From positions 12,353,289 to 12,417,288 of the forward strand of contig NC_045146.1 in the NCBI RefSeq assembly GCF_008831285.2: DNA of 64,000 nucleotides. The letters are read 5' to 3'. Numbering within the stretch: the stretch's first letter is position 1; every line of letters starts with the position of its first letter. The translations under genes and the position numbers were made by a program. Of the stretch, positions 38,066 to 50,456 are shown one piece after another. The DNA comes from Nymphaea colorata (taxonomy: Eukaryota > Streptophyta > Magnoliopsida > Nymphaeales > Nymphaeaceae). Below the pieces are notes generated by a model. The model did no database searches. It had not been told where the DNA came from and saw nothing but the letters and a program-made list of their open reading frames with translations.

Positions 38066-39558
38066 TACTTCACCCTTCACACAGCATCAACATGGCGGGG
38101 GAAAATTGATGGCAAACATGAGCAAGAAGACCAACGGTTGCAATATGTTACTGCACGGTAGTCTTGATGATATTATTGCCGCGCGCGCCAAGGATGCATC
38201 CCGCAGCTACTTTGGAGAGAGAAGGCGAGCGAGAAACAAAGCGGCAGTAAGCAATCAAAAGATAGATCCACCTTGCTGTCAATCGTTTTTAGCTGTACCT
38301 ACCCTCCTAAAATGCAGGCATCCTATCGCCTTTCTTCCCCATTATCCTCGCAGAACCGTTCCTCTCAAAAGCTGATGACGAGTTGTTAAATGACCACTGG
38401 CAGTGGGTTGAATCCGTCTATTCAGCGGGGAGATCTGCCTGTGGTCATCATCAGCAAGTAAAAGTTGTTAAGAAGATCGCCTTCCTATCCTATTTGTTAG
38501 AACGCGTTAAGAAAACTAAAAGTTGAACAGCGCGCAGGGATCCAACTTTTTGACCCAGATCGTCTAGACGGTAAAACCACCATTTGAGCAATTTTGAACT
38601 ATGGATCTCGCAATTGCGTTCTAAATGGCCAATTTCTATGCGGTGATTCGTATATATAGTTAAAAAGATGCTCCATAGAAATTAATGAAGGCTAGTTGGT
38701 GCGGCTTTAAGTTACAGAACCTGAATGGCACAACTCCTGAAAAACATCTTAAAACCACAAAAGAAAGGCTTAAATAAAACATTATAGAGAGATGATCCAA
38801 TGCAAAGTCGAATATTGGAGATGGGTGCAACATCATTGTTACACCAAAGACTCCCCCATTACAGTCTTAAAGGCAACTTATATATACATTATATATACAG
38901 TTTTAGATCATCAGCCTACTTTGATACGTAGATGAAGTTGCGGCATTAATCAGGAAATTAAACAATTTAGTTGCACAGAAAACTACGGATTCATATTAGA
39001 ATTTCAATTACTTCGAGTCCTTTTTCTTTTCAAAATTTGACCCCGATGAACATGAACGTTGACGAACATGCGCTGGAAAAATAAATGGGATATTTCTGCA
39101 TCAGTTCCTCGCGCGTGCAAGATCGTTTTAGTTTATGAACTATAGTTTTAACTTACGAAAATGAACGCCCGGCTTCTTTTCGAGGCTCTTCTTTGTATTG
39201 CTGAAAGTTCCAGTGCAACATAATCAAAGGCGAGAGGGAGGTTGAACCTTCGTCCAGATTAGCAAACACGTTAAGACGACAGGAAGCAGCACACGAAGGC
39301 ACGAACAGCAGACGCAAAGGCACGCACAAACACCGGATAGCATGAATACAGTCCTGAAGTTTTAACGCACGGAGCTACTCCAGACAGTAACATACACGCA
39401 GACAAAAAGATATCGGGCATTAAAGCGCTTCTTGCCCACACGCACAGGGCTCACAGGGCTCATCATCACCAAGCCATTGCCACGAACAGGTGCATTGTAT
39501 GAAGGAATCGGCTTTTCAATCTAGCTGTGCATGTTGATGGCCGCTGATGCCCGTGGCT
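38066..39558. other. spacer between the two ubiquitin-like genes
   Basis: This 1.5-kb stretch should hold the promoter of copy A and the 3' end of copy B. The plus-strand frame at 37956-38375 is partly a shadow of copy A and has no domain of its own. No transposon signature or third copy of the gene is visible. Confidence 0.4.
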
Positions 39559-40308
39559 CTATATATCCTCCTCCAGCTCGGTATAGTCGGGCTCGGACGA
39601 AGTGACATAACCTTGGAAGATGGATAACACGTGCCCTTCTTCGACTCCATGCCATTCAAGTGTCTTCTTGTCGGACATGGGACTTTGGTTGTGAATAAGG
39701 AAGTGTTCGTCGGCCGGAATTCCCAGAGCTTGAAGCTTCTCCTTCAAACCACTAACTGTGTCGGTAGACTTCACTTCCACAGACACCTTCTTATTAGTCC
39801 TTGCTTGTTCCACTATTATATTCATGGTGCTATGTTTTTTCGGAGATAAAGGCTTGGCCGGCTTGATCAGGACATCTATCCGAGATTGATCAGCGACGCC
39901 ATACTCGCCCAGAGTGAGCACTGGATCTGAAAGTTTCCTATTCTGATGCACAAGAAGAAGCCTGTTAGTCGGCACTCCGATTCGCTCGTGAATTCTCTCC
40001 TTCAAGAAGTTGATGGTGTTTGATATGTCGAATTTGAGGAAGATGGGGTCCTCTAATCCTTTGACGTGCATCTGAAGCTTCCCGGCTTCGGGCTTGACGA
40101 GAACCTCCACGCAGCAACCTTCCCAGAGCCCATACAGGTGAACCTCCTTCTCATCATCCATAACTGTGCCCTTGAAGAGAACGCTCTGTTGCTTGACAGG
40201 AATGCCGCAACGTTTTTCCAGCCTTTCTTTTATGTCCAGAACTGTGTCAAAGAAGCCAATCTCAATCCTGTATTTACTTCCATTGCTCAGCTCGAAATCG
40301 ACTTCCAT
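39559..40308 (-). CDS. triple ubiquitin-like-domain protein, copy B (intronless)
   Basis: A single exon encodes 249 residues starting MEVDFELSNGSKY. Three ubiquitin-like folds lie at about 1-75 (IEIGFFDTVLDIKERLEKR), 78-151 (FDISNTINFLKERIHE, LGEYGVADQSRIDVLI) and 162-237 (VEVKSTDTVSGLKEKLQALG, LSIFQG). It is a tandem paralogue of copy A, same strand, about 1.5 kb upstream, sharing IEIGFFDTV, LGEYGV-DQS and DEHF/NEHF blocks. Its tail is acidic (about TELEEDI) and has no Gly-Gly, so it cannot be a conjugated modifier; a scaffold or UBL-decoy role is inference. A (CT)n tract lies just upstream of the start. Confidence 0.88.
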   Translation of the reverse strand: MEVDFELSNGSKYRIEIGFFDTVLDIKERLEKRCGIPVKQQSVLFKGTVMDDEKEVHLYGLWEGCCVEVLVKPEAGKLQMHVKGLEDPIFLKFDISNTINFLKERIHERIGVPTNRLLLVHQNRKLSDPVLTLGEYGVADQSRIDVLIKPAKPLSPKKHSTMNIIVEQARTNKKVSVEVKSTDTVSGLKEKLQALGIPADEHFLIHNQSPMSDKKTLEWHGVEEGHVLSIFQGYVTSSEPDYTELEEDI

Positions 40309-40357
40309 TGCCTTGTTTACACTACTATATTCAGGAGTAATGCTGGAATGTTATAGG

Positions 40358-40358
<1 letters not shown>

Positions 40359-40390
<32 letters not shown>
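40359..40390. repeat. (CT)n microsatellite upstream of UBL copy B
   Basis: About sixteen CT units on the plus strand, (GA)n in the sense of the gene, lying 50-80 bp before the start codon and so probably in its leader or core promoter. GA-repeats of this kind are bound by BBR/BPC factors in plants. Confidence 0.85.
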
Positions 40391-40393
<3 letters not shown>

Positions 40394-41739
40394 CCAAGTC
40401 TGTTGATACATACAGAACAACAGGAATTTCATGCGCTTTCACGACTATATATTCTGTTGCAGAAAACCAACAAACCACCACGAGTTTCTTATATTTTTAG
40501 TGGGCGGGAATTCTATAATGATTAGTCCTCTTACGTAGTGTTTTGTTAATTACATTCATTAATGAAGCAGTGATAAAATGAAGTTACATGAGTTGCAGAA
40601 GAAATACCACCAATTTTAGCACTAATACTGGACGATTACTCTGCTCATGGACGAGAGAACGTAGCTCTTGAGTGTTTAGAAGTTTGTTTTACAGAGGCAG
40701 TCGCCTGAGCACCCAAAAAATGAGTAACAAACTTCTGACACTTCTGGAAACAGTTCTGAGATCAGTACCTCACGTTTTCAAAATGCATGCGTGCAACGCT
40801 GGCAACACACCACAAGCACAGCGGTTTTGTAACCAAAAAGAAGAAAGGAAGAGCTGTTGAATAATTAAATAAATTTATTGATGAAAACTTTTATTGATGC
40901 TCCACAGATCTTTTACTGCTTTATTTTTTTTTCTTGAAGAAATAATCCTAAAGCTTCATCTGCCTGGCCACGAAATCGATCTTTATATGAGTTTTAGAGG
41001 ATGATTCTAAATAAAACAAGTTTCTTATAAATAAGGTAGTTAAAGCGTCCACTTCTTTGGAGGAGAATGCATCAAGCATCTGAGTTTCGGAACAATGTAC
41101 TTTTGGGACATGAGATAAAAAGCCTTTGAAAGAACAATAAAAGAAAATGGCAGACTAAAATAACAAAAGCAGTAAAAATAAATATAACACTAAACCACCC
41201 ATATAATAAGACACTAATAGTAAAGGAAAAACTCAGATTGCGCGCAGTCTCAAAAGGGTTCATGTAGTCGTCAATTCACCTCACCTCACCTCACCTGGGG
41301 CATCAATTTTTTGGAAGCTACCTCAAAGCAAGACGACGATAAGGCTGCTCAAATGAGAGTTTAGGATTAGGTTGAAACAAGTTTAACTACTTGCAATAGA
41401 TTATACATATATATTCTGCATAAACAAAACATGCATATAAGAAAATACTCAATTCTTCTGGAGCACTACGGATTCAAACCGATCAGATTCGGAACAGACT
41501 CGATCTTGGTCTCCAACCGGAGCCAAGCCCCGAGTTTTGACTGACTGCAGAATTTCGAATCCGACTAAACCGGGCATTCCCCACCCGGAAGACTCCGAAG
41601 CCTTGAGAATTCTCTGCGACTTGATGCCGTTGCTTTGAGTCGAGGGGTGCGGGCAGCCTTGTTGTTCATTAGATTTTTCGGTGATTATATTCTTATTCTT
41701 TTTTTTTTTTTTTTTGGAACATGTTTTGCATTGATAAGT
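40391..41739. other. spacer between UBL copy B and the DNAJC25-like relic
   Basis: No firm gene. A minus-strand open frame at 41449-41742 has gene-like composition over its last 60 codons (about 41449-41640, ending SVVLQKN), but I recognise no family. A poly-T run at 41699-41715 separates it from the DNAJC25-like fragment. TCACC is repeated four times near 41275. Confidence 0.35.
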
Positions 41740-43668
41740 CATCCTGATAAGAATCCAGATCCGGAGTCGAGGAAGAAGTTTATCAAAATCGCCAATGCTT
41801 ATGAGGTAATTCTGTGGAGTCTACATCAAATTCAGATTCTTATATACTCATCTCCATCATCATTGCTGAAATGCTTTTCTTAATTACTATGTCGCTTATT
41901 TTTATCCTCTTACATAGTGCCCAATTCCTTGTGGTTGTTTGCTTTGATTTGATTGCCTAGCGGGGAAGCTGTTGCTCAATAATTGATGAAAGTTCTTAAC
42001 TTGTGCAGATTTTGAAGGACGACACCACCAGAGAGCAGTATGATTATGCTATCGCACACCCCGAGGAGGTACGCCAAAATGGCATTTTCTTCAGTTTGTA
42101 AGTGATTCTATAACAAGGAGACATTATATAATTCGTCGAAAAGTTTTTTTTTTCCAATCTGATTTTCGCCATGCTGATAGCATTTTTGTTCTTAGTTCTT
42201 GTTTTTCCATTTCATGACTTTCATATTTCTTTCCTCACATATATCCCCTTGGTAAGTGCCATGGATTTTGGCCCCATAGGTGGGTCAGCTGGCTCTTTAC
42301 TTAGGACTATGGATGCCTGGTCAAAAAATCATTGCAGTCAGTTATTTTTCACTGCATCTAGGTAAAAGCTGCTCTCTACTACTTTATTTCTAACTCTTGG
42401 TTCTCATCAAAATCACCTGACAGTGAACAAAAGAATTCCCAGTTGTTTCCGATTTATTCACATTAGTGCAAAAAAAAAAAAAAACTCAACATGCTTTTAG
42501 GTTTATCTTAAATAGTGATTGTTTACTAGTTTTCTGGTCATAAACAATTAGTGCGATTTTACATTGAAGTTCTTGCTGCAGGTGTTTTACAATACAGCAC
42601 GTTATATGATCGGGCATACTATGGGCACAAGACCGTGAAACTCGACATTAACCTCTTTGACTGTCTTTCTTTGTACTCAAATAATGGAAATTTTATTTCT
42701 GGGCTCTCTAAGACAATACAGAAAGTTTCTGAAACCTATTTTTCCTGGGCAGGATCTGCGGGCAATTTTAATTGGTCTTCTATCAGTTCTTTCAGCGTTT
42801 CAATACCTGAATGGATGGTCCAGGTACAAGCAGGTACTAAGATGTTTGAAAATAGAGTGACTCTGTTATGTGAATTAATGACTTTAGAGATCATGTCTTC
42901 AGCTTTTCCAGCTACCTTCTGTTTCTGTTGGGAACTGCAGATGCTTTATTTGACTTTGCTCACAGACCTTTCTTTATGCATTGAGAGTATAAAATAATAA
43001 GCTTATATTGATATATAGCCATAAAAGGTTAACGCACCATGGAATTGGATTTATCACCTAATGCTTGTCTCTGTTGAGCCTGCAAAGATTCTAAAACTCT
43101 GTGGTTTCAGAGACCATCTGCGGGAGAGGTTTATGTGAATTCTAGTATGCAGGAATATAGTATTGAACAATGAAGGGTTCAGTTTTGTTAATCATATACA
43201 TGCAAGTATCTTGGTGGACTTCTAAGCTGTATAAATTCTATTAAGCACTAAGAGACTGCTATAATTTTTTCCCTTTACGTTGCATGCATTCTGAACCATT
43301 ACTCCAAGAAATATTCATATGTCAGTTTTTTAGTTATAATCCCATAGAACACAACAGACAGCGCAAGTAGTTTATAGAACAGGGTAATCATCATCTACTA
43401 AAACAAAGTAATGGTTGAACTTTAAAGCATATTGTACAGTTTCTGGTGTTTCAGTTTGCTTGTCTTTGGTATCCACTAACATACTATGGGAGCTATGTTT
43501 CTTCGTTTTGCAGGTAAAATAATATTGTTTTTTTTCTTTCTGTTACTGCTGGCACAGGCTGTTGCGATGGTGAAGCAAACTCCAGCTTATAAAAATAAGC
43601 TCCGTGCTCTGGAGCGTAATGGAGGATTATCTAACAAGAAAAAGGGTTCTAAACAGACAAACAAGTAA
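41740..43668 (+). pseudogene. DNAJC25-like J-domain membrane protein, truncated relic
   Basis: Five exon-like segments with intact GT-AG borders match the plant DNAJC25 family in order: 41740-41805 (HPDKNPDPESRKKFIKIANA), 42009-42068 (ILKDDTTREQYDYAIAHPEE), 42582-42634 (VFYNTARY then RAYYGHKT), 42753-42833 (AILIGLLSVLSAFQYLNGW, a membrane segment) and 43558-43668 (TPAYKNKLRALERNGG, SNKKKGSKQ, then stop). Full relatives are ER-type membrane co-chaperones. This copy lacks everything before the HPD motif. The third segment carries an apparent 2-nt insertion that shifts the frame (TAT-ATGAT-CGG), two codons are missing in LERNGG, and the long C-terminal part is absent. Kept introns rule out a processed copy, so it arose by a partial genomic duplication. 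A GTAAGA right at the stop could be a former splice donor. Confidence 0.8.
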
Positions 43669-44397
43669 GAAAAGTTTGTCATCTGTAATAATGCAAACAG
43701 CAAAACCAAAGATTATCGGTTTTTGTGTGTGTGTGTGTGTGCTTTTCTTTCCTTTTCATTTTAGCCATCCATTTTAGTTATCTACTCTCCTTGTGTTGCC
43801 AACAGTTAAGACTGTCATTTGAATTGTTCTTTTCATTTGCTGTTGATTTTATGTTGCTATAAGCTGCTAGTAGACTGCAAATTTGCCGGCTATGATCAGA
43901 ATTAGGAGAGTGGCTGGTTGTTTTCAAGGCCATAGTTAACCAACTGGCGCAAAATTTCAAGAATGGTCAATCGTGCCAAAACTAATGAAAACTTGATGTA
44001 GGCTTTAATTGGAGAAGAGATTAGCTAGTTTTATAGTTTCAAAGGAGACAATTGGAGAAGAATGCATATTTCTCTACTAACAATTACAATAATTGTTTCA
44101 ACACACATGTGGGCTGGAACAAATTAACAAATGACCTATAGGGTCTGGCTACTTGGTCTTTTAGCTTGTGGTTCCCATCCCATTAGATTAAGCCAGGTTT
44201 GATTAAACGTGAACCCGATTTGTCAAGGGTTCCCGACTTGGAGATCAAGAGGAGCTAGGCAAGTAAACGCCTGAGTCCAGTCAACAAGGTTCATTCTATT
44301 TCACTCTTTCCTTCTCCTCCATGTCTTTGATCCCCCTCTCCTCCTCATCCTCCTCCTCCTCTCTCTCTCTCTCTCTCTCTCTGCTTGAGTGGGCGAA
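43669..44397. other. spacer with (TG)n and (CT)n tracts
   Basis: I searched here for the missing C-terminal part of the DNAJC25-like gene and did not find it. A (GT)n tract lies at about 43724-43741 and a (CT)n tract at about 44359-44382. Confidence 0.4.
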
Positions 44398-44861
44398 ATG
44401 GCTCGACCCTTCGTCCTTCTCTTCCTCCTTTCCTTGACATCGATCTTTCCTTCCAAAATCTCGCCGGAATCCCTTGCCGATCTGGTAGCTGACCTCCTGG
44501 CGCAATACGAAGTCATGCGGCAAGTTAGAGATAAATGGCCATACAATTGCCTGTGTAACGTCATTTTGTTGTGAATGGCCATAAAGGGGTGCTCCTTTCC
44601 TTCTTCATGAATTAAAGTAAAGCTAATTATATATGGTCTGAGCTAAATTGCTATATAATGTTAATCATTTCTCTGGAAACAACTAAATAAAAAATGTTTT
44701 CATACGTTTCCCCTCTTTTGCGTATTCTCGCAGATATTGCTACCAGCTGCAGCCCCGAAACCCTGAAGTTCATGTCTAACAAGGTCGCTTTCTACCTTAA
44801 GGCCAGAAGAATATCAACCGATGTCTATAACCATCGATCGATAGTCTTGGTACGTTTCTTT

Positions 44862-44898
<37 letters not shown>

Positions 44899-45163
44899 GT
44901 GGGGAGGAGGGCGGGGGTGGAGAACTAAGAAAAGAAAGAAAAAAAGAAAAAGAAAAGAAAGGATCTTCCATCCATGTGCACAAAACATTGATCCGAAAGG
45001 CAGTTCAATGATTTCAAATCCACATTTCAAAGAAAATTCTACTTTATGGATTCGTTTTCAAATTAATCATTGATTGTTTGCATGTAGATGGTATCGTCCA
45101 TCTCTGTCAACTGGTTAGCTAGAATCCCCTCTTGCGTGTGCTGGAGAAAATGTATTCATCAAT
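44398..45163 (+). CDS. weak candidate gene for a small secreted protein
   Basis: An ATG at 44398 opens a frame with a signal-peptide-like start (ARPFVLLFLLSLTSIF) followed by an acidic helical stretch (LADLVADLLAQYEVMRQ). A possible donor at about 44556 would join it in frame to a segment after the acceptor CAG at about 44734 (ATSCSPETLKFMSNKVAFYL). That segment ends at a good donor near 44849. A last piece from about 45087 could end at the stop near 45163. I recognise no family, and the model rests only on splice consensus and the run of open frame. Composition between the (CT)n tracts is gene-like. Confidence 0.22.
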
Positions 45164-46199
45164 AATTGAAACACGTCATAGAATCAGTGGTCAATGCCCA
45201 TCATCTTCAATCATAATCACAGTTTTGAAGAACTAAAGTGGCCCTTCATTATTTTTGGCTCATCTTCTTACACTAAATCGAGTGCCTACTGCCTACATAC
45301 TTTGAACACGATCTTGCGCCGACCAACTTCACGCAGTACAGTAGAAAATCACCTCCGAAAAGGACTAATGAACGCCTTAGCTCCTGCCTCACGTGCATAT
45401 GCAGGGTCGAGGGTTCGTATTCATTATTGATTACTGTGAAGGCAGCCCACCATGATCCTTCGTTGCGTCCCCAGTGGTCTATGCTCACGAAGTCGGTGCA
45501 AATTCATCTTGGCTGAGGTTTTAATTGATTAACCATAGCACTGACGTTGGCTCCAGTACTGCATGGTGGGCGTTCTATAGGTGCTTTCTCTCATACTTTA
45601 TTGCCACTTTCGCTCTGCGCAAGGAGGATCCTTCGATGTGTAAAAACTTATCCACAAGGATATGTAAAATGCTTTTTTGTAGATCGAATTCAATCCTGTC
45701 CTAGATATGACTGACGTCGGTGCAGGTGGCATTAGATTTGACAAGAAGCTAAGAACTAATCCGCAAACAATTCGATAACCAACTTTTACGCCTTCACGAT
45801 GACCACTCGTTTTTTATTAAACTCCTCCATGGATGTCAACTTCTAGTGGTTGACATTAGAGCGGATTGTTGCTTAATCAACTATATATGTCACACGTAAA
45901 CGATGATCATTATTCAGTCAGCTCTGTGGACCTCATCCACACGGCGAACTTAGTTATTAGAGGGAGAGGGTATCGTTTGATATGGAGATTGAGACCAGCC
46001 GGTGTCCCGGGTGCCCCCATTCTAGGGCGCAAGTCCTCAGCATCACATAAGAAAGAAAAAAAACAAGAACTGCGCAAAATTAATATGTAAAAGAGATATG
46101 CTCATATTATATATGCAATAATTATTCCCATGCTCGCACGGCCCTGCTTTGTAAGCGAAAATGTGGGCTCTAGATATAATTTATATTCAAACATCAACA
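45164..46199. other. spacer, no gene seen
   Basis: Short overlapping open frames on both strands (for example 45194-45430 and 45866-46090) show no recognisable domain, and I see no repeat structure. Confidence 0.35.
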
Positions 46200-46780
46200 A
46201 TTTATGCAGAAAAAATTTAGGAGTCTCAGTGTTAAAAAACAGTCTTAATAACAAATTTGACAAAATGTACTTAATAAAAGCTTAATCACCAAACCAACAA
46301 AGTTCACAAAATGATCTCAACAAGTAATGACTTAAATGCACCAAGTATATTTAAATAATATACTTGCATTATTTGTTGTCGAGATGAAACTGACAAAGGT
46401 GAGGGACAATAACTCACCTCAGCAAGCAACGCCTTGCACTTGAGCACACACACTTGAAACTCTCACACACCAACTTACGAAGTGAGCACGTGAACTCACT
46501 AAACTCTTGCTCAAGATACTTACCATTCTTTTGATGCTATACACAAAGGCCAGCACCCCTGTTTATAGGGATTGAGAAGGTTGGTGGTGAAAGTTCCAGC
46601 ACAATCTAATTATGTTTCTTATTTTTAGTTTTTAGTCTTTTTAAACACCGACATTCAATCCAAGAGAGTCGGTGATGACCCTTCTACACACTTAAAGTTC
46701 CAAAGTAAGATGAACAGTAATTAACGAGTGCAGTAATTACAGTTCCAAAGCCATTCGCCGTATGGTCTGTCTCATTCTTC
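46200..46780 (-). mobile_element. LTR-like fragment (probable solo or degraded LTR)
   Basis: Read on the minus strand, the sequence shows the order expected of an LTR: an AT-rich U3-like part, a TATA-type box in the context CCCTATAAACAGGGG (about 46556-46570), then GTGTGAGAG/GTGTGTG-rich sequence and a T-rich end. No flanking internal domain, primer-binding site or 5-bp duplication could be defined. Confidence 0.4.
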
Positions 46781-49700
46781 CTTGTTAAACTCCTTAATAA
46801 TAATTATAATACACCGAAGAGCCGATCTGCAGTCTGAGTTTATGTGCATGCCCACTCACACCAATATCACTATATATAATAAGGAAGGATGTTCGGAAGC
46901 TCTGGGATGGATACTCTCGGCGTTATGTAAAACAAATTGGATGGACAAATTTGGCAGGAATATGTTTGCAAATTGGCAACTGGCATTCTGCACCCATAAA
47001 TGATGAAAGATGTGAACCCGGTTCACAGTTGTGCGATCGCAAATTGGCGATGCCTAGAGAAATAGAAACAACAAGCTATTAAGTCATTCTGGAAGCGGGA
47101 AAAAGTATTAGAGTTTCATCAAGATAGAGGGGTTGGTCGTTCAGTTCGCGAATCTATCTAGTTCTAGATCAATATATACCCACCGCTTTGACTTGTGTGC
47201 GTCTCGTCTCTAGAGAGGAAGTTCTTGAAAAGAAGCATTATTATGGCATGCTGCAAGGCAACTTCCGTGCATAAACATGCGTTGCATTCATTAATATTCG
47301 CGCGACTTCACGCTTCTTTTAGGAGTTGGTTGGTCTTAATCAGCTACTTCTTGATTAAACCAAACAATTGTTCTAGATAATTGCGTATACATGTATTTTC
47401 ATTTCCATTGCTGCTAACCCTAAAGCTTTTAGCTAGCTGGTGTCAGCTTCAAGATTTAAAAATGGGGCTCGCAAGGCTAAAGTGTGATTCGGAGAATCTT
47501 GTGATAAGCATGCTAAGAGAGCGGAGACTGTGTATATGTTTACCTAATGCTTTTACAAAGAAACAGAAATACGCGCATATGATCAGCAATTCCGTTCCAA
47601 CTCCAAGTATAGGGATGGTGCTTCCAGGAATGGTTAGATCAAGCAATATTCGGTCAAAAAGTTGCTGAGTCCAGAATTTCCCCCATAAAAGAAGAAGAAA
47701 GAAGAAAAAAAGAACCCCCTCTGAAATCTTGCAGAACTAGCTTTCCTCTCCGCAAGTCAGTTTGAAAAATATTGTTCAAGGTAGGGAAACATATGGCACA
47801 TGTCATGCCCAATGATTCGGGACTTTTAACATCCCTGCCATCTCATAGCATAAGTTGGGCACAGACGGGGAGGGGCCTTCCCAATCATGAAGCAAGCAAG
47901 ATTATTTTGGTACATGATGCATGCATACAAAGGCATATAGGGACTTCTCAATTAGCTCAAACAGATGCATGTGCGCGCAAGGGCCTACGGATAGGCCATG
48001 AGTGGTGGGAGATGGATCGGTTATCTTTGCTGCCCACCGGCCACTAGCGCACACACACACCCTTTGCGGCCAAATGTCCAACAACTGGGCGTCGCCAGTG
48101 GAGAAGACGATCGAGCTGGATGCTGATAAACCAGGTCCCCTTCTTTCTTTCGAGGACCAAATCCATATTCCTTTTCTGCAGGTAACCTAATATTAAGTAA
48201 CCCCTGACCTTGACAGTAGATACAGCGTTGTATATTCCTTTTAATTAAACTCATACAGACATTCATGTCTCACTTAACTGAAGGGATAAATTTTGTCTGG
48301 GATGCGTATTTTTCCTGTTTGCTTTATCATACCCTACGGATATCGTCACCGTATTTCGTTTAACTAGATGTAATTGGGTAATCATGTTCTTCCCAGTTTG
48401 TTTGTTTTAGAGACTAGAAAATGTCATCGTCATCCAAAGGCATTAGTGGCGGTGGGCACATGGTGGCTTTCCGGGCGCGTCCACTTGGAAGTCGTCGGGA
48501 GACCAATATTATCATGGGAGTCCCCCCACCACCACAAAGAAAAAAATGGAAGCCATCGGGAGGATGCCTTTGAACGCGCAACAAAAAATGAAAAAGCAAA
48601 AGCGCCTGTGCTTGGGTGGCAGCAGCGCTTTGCTTTTTGGTCTTCTGGGCCTCCTCTCATTCTCATACATTTATTTGCCACGCGTACAAGGGCGGGGATG
48701 GTTGGAGTATGCAGCAATGGACAGCCCATGCGCAGCAGCCATGGACGGCAAGCAGCCTAATTAATTGATGCGGGCAGAAGTAAATTGACCCTGCTGCGCG
48801 AGCTCGATCATAGCACCTGGAATCCTGCAGGAGACCGCACCAACCCCACGGAACCAGGCCTCACCAACTTAGCCTCCTGGAGGTATCAAAAGCTCGAGGC
48901 GTGAGTCACCCCGAGCTCGCATGGCAAGTACCTGAGCTCAAGCCAAGCTCGGACTGCCTTGCCCTGGTTCGCGAGCAGCTCATCCTAGCGTGTTAAGCTG
49001 GTAAAGACGAGAGAAATAATAACAAAAGAGATTGAACGCCTTGACAAAACAAAGAGGTTCGTCCTCTAGGCAAGGAGAAGGCCATCATCGGTCCAGTTAC
49101 ACTCGTTGGACTGAAGAGAGGATTCCACGATAGGCTGACGACGCCAAATTTTCGAGGCGGGAAAAAAAAATTCAAAAGAACAACCCAAGGTCATGGGTAA
49201 CTCTGCTAAGAAATCAGTACACAAGGAGGTGGCAATCATCATACAAACTCAAACCCGTGTTGCTAAAAGTTGGATAAGCGCTACCGCGGCCCATTTACCT
49301 AATCATAAGCCTAATAGAGGAAGTCCATTTAGAGATAACAATGTCAACTAGAGCTAACCTTTCTATTAAGGGACATAACATGTAAAGCTGGTGATTACAT
49401 ATAGACGAAAGGCCACCTAATGCGCACCTTTGCGTATAAATATAGATGTACATAAATAGTATACATTTTCCAACAGAGTCCGAGTGCACGATTTGATAAG
49501 TACTCTAATGAATTCGTCACCACCTACAAGTTTAATCCCTCCCATGCATGTATCTATTATGAAACACGGTAACCTAATGGAAAGTTCCATCTGAAGGATT
49601 ATATGCTTTTCTCATTTGCTTGTCATGAAATAAACAAGTACAGATGTAACCACATTCCATGCAATTAATATATAGGAAAAGAGGAGAGAAAAAGCTTTGA

Positions 49701-50456
49701 TGTGAAGGTTAAAAAAAAGCTCGTGGTTGCATCTGCCTTTGATGCAGGCCATGCCAGACCACTTATGAACATCCCGCGGCAGGCAGAAATACATCAGATA
49801 AAAATTACTTGCTCCAATCTGTGAATGATCAAAGCAAAAAGCTTGAACATGACTGGATCAACAAAGGAAACACAATCGCCAAGCAGATACAACATTACAA
49901 TTTGTCTACCTGTATTAGAGGACACTGTCCAGAAAGAAATTCATGACCATCCACACCTGTAATAAATCTCTTTGATGGCTGTCTAACAGGAATTATTTTA
50001 AAATGGTATGCTTACAATTTCCATAAGACAGGTTTGACCAGTAAGTTACACTTGGCAGTATGCCACAGTTCCTGTTGAAACAAGGATGCTTTAAAGGCAT
50101 ACTGATAAAGATGAAAGCAAGAGTAAGTACAGCCTTTTGGTTTTTGGTCTGCAGTTCACATAAAAAAAGCACAGTGTCTGCCCACAAAGAAAAGGTAAAA
50201 TTATACAGGAATTTGCTGATACCTAAATACGATTTCAGCCTTTAGAAGGAATTCAACATAAGAATTCCTATCACATTCTGAAGCGATTTTCAATGCTGAC
50301 AGTAAACGTGGCCCTTGTAAAAAAACAGAAAAGACAACTTTAAGATAGTTATCATATCATCCTAGATGGCGTTTTTTGTTCAATTTCAAGCCAAAGAAAC
50401 ATAGAATTTGAATCACTGCAAAACATGAAAAAAGCAGGCACCTGCAGCATGCAAAG
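46781..50456. other. spacer with retroelement-like debris
   Basis: No convincing gene. The segment 48770-49180 is GC-rich with recurring GAGCTCG/GAGCTCA words and resembles degraded LTR-retrotransposon sequence, but shows no protein motif. Open frames at 48374-48764 overlap on both strands and look incidental. The part nearest 50456 should contain the TRAPPC3 3' untranslated region. Confidence 0.35.

Noticed and set aside
37536-38375. Several plus-strand open frames opposite copy A
   Set aside because: They are antisense shadows of the ubiquitin-like gene. High GC in copy A lowers the number of chance stops.
41449-41742. 97-residue open frame on the minus strand
   Set aside because: The first part is translated poly-T. 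The remainder looks gene-like but matches no family I know, so it was kept only as a remark.
48374-48764. Overlapping open frames on both strands, one with a hydrophobic stretch
   Set aside because: No family resemblance, no splice-supported extension, and frames on opposite strands are equally long.
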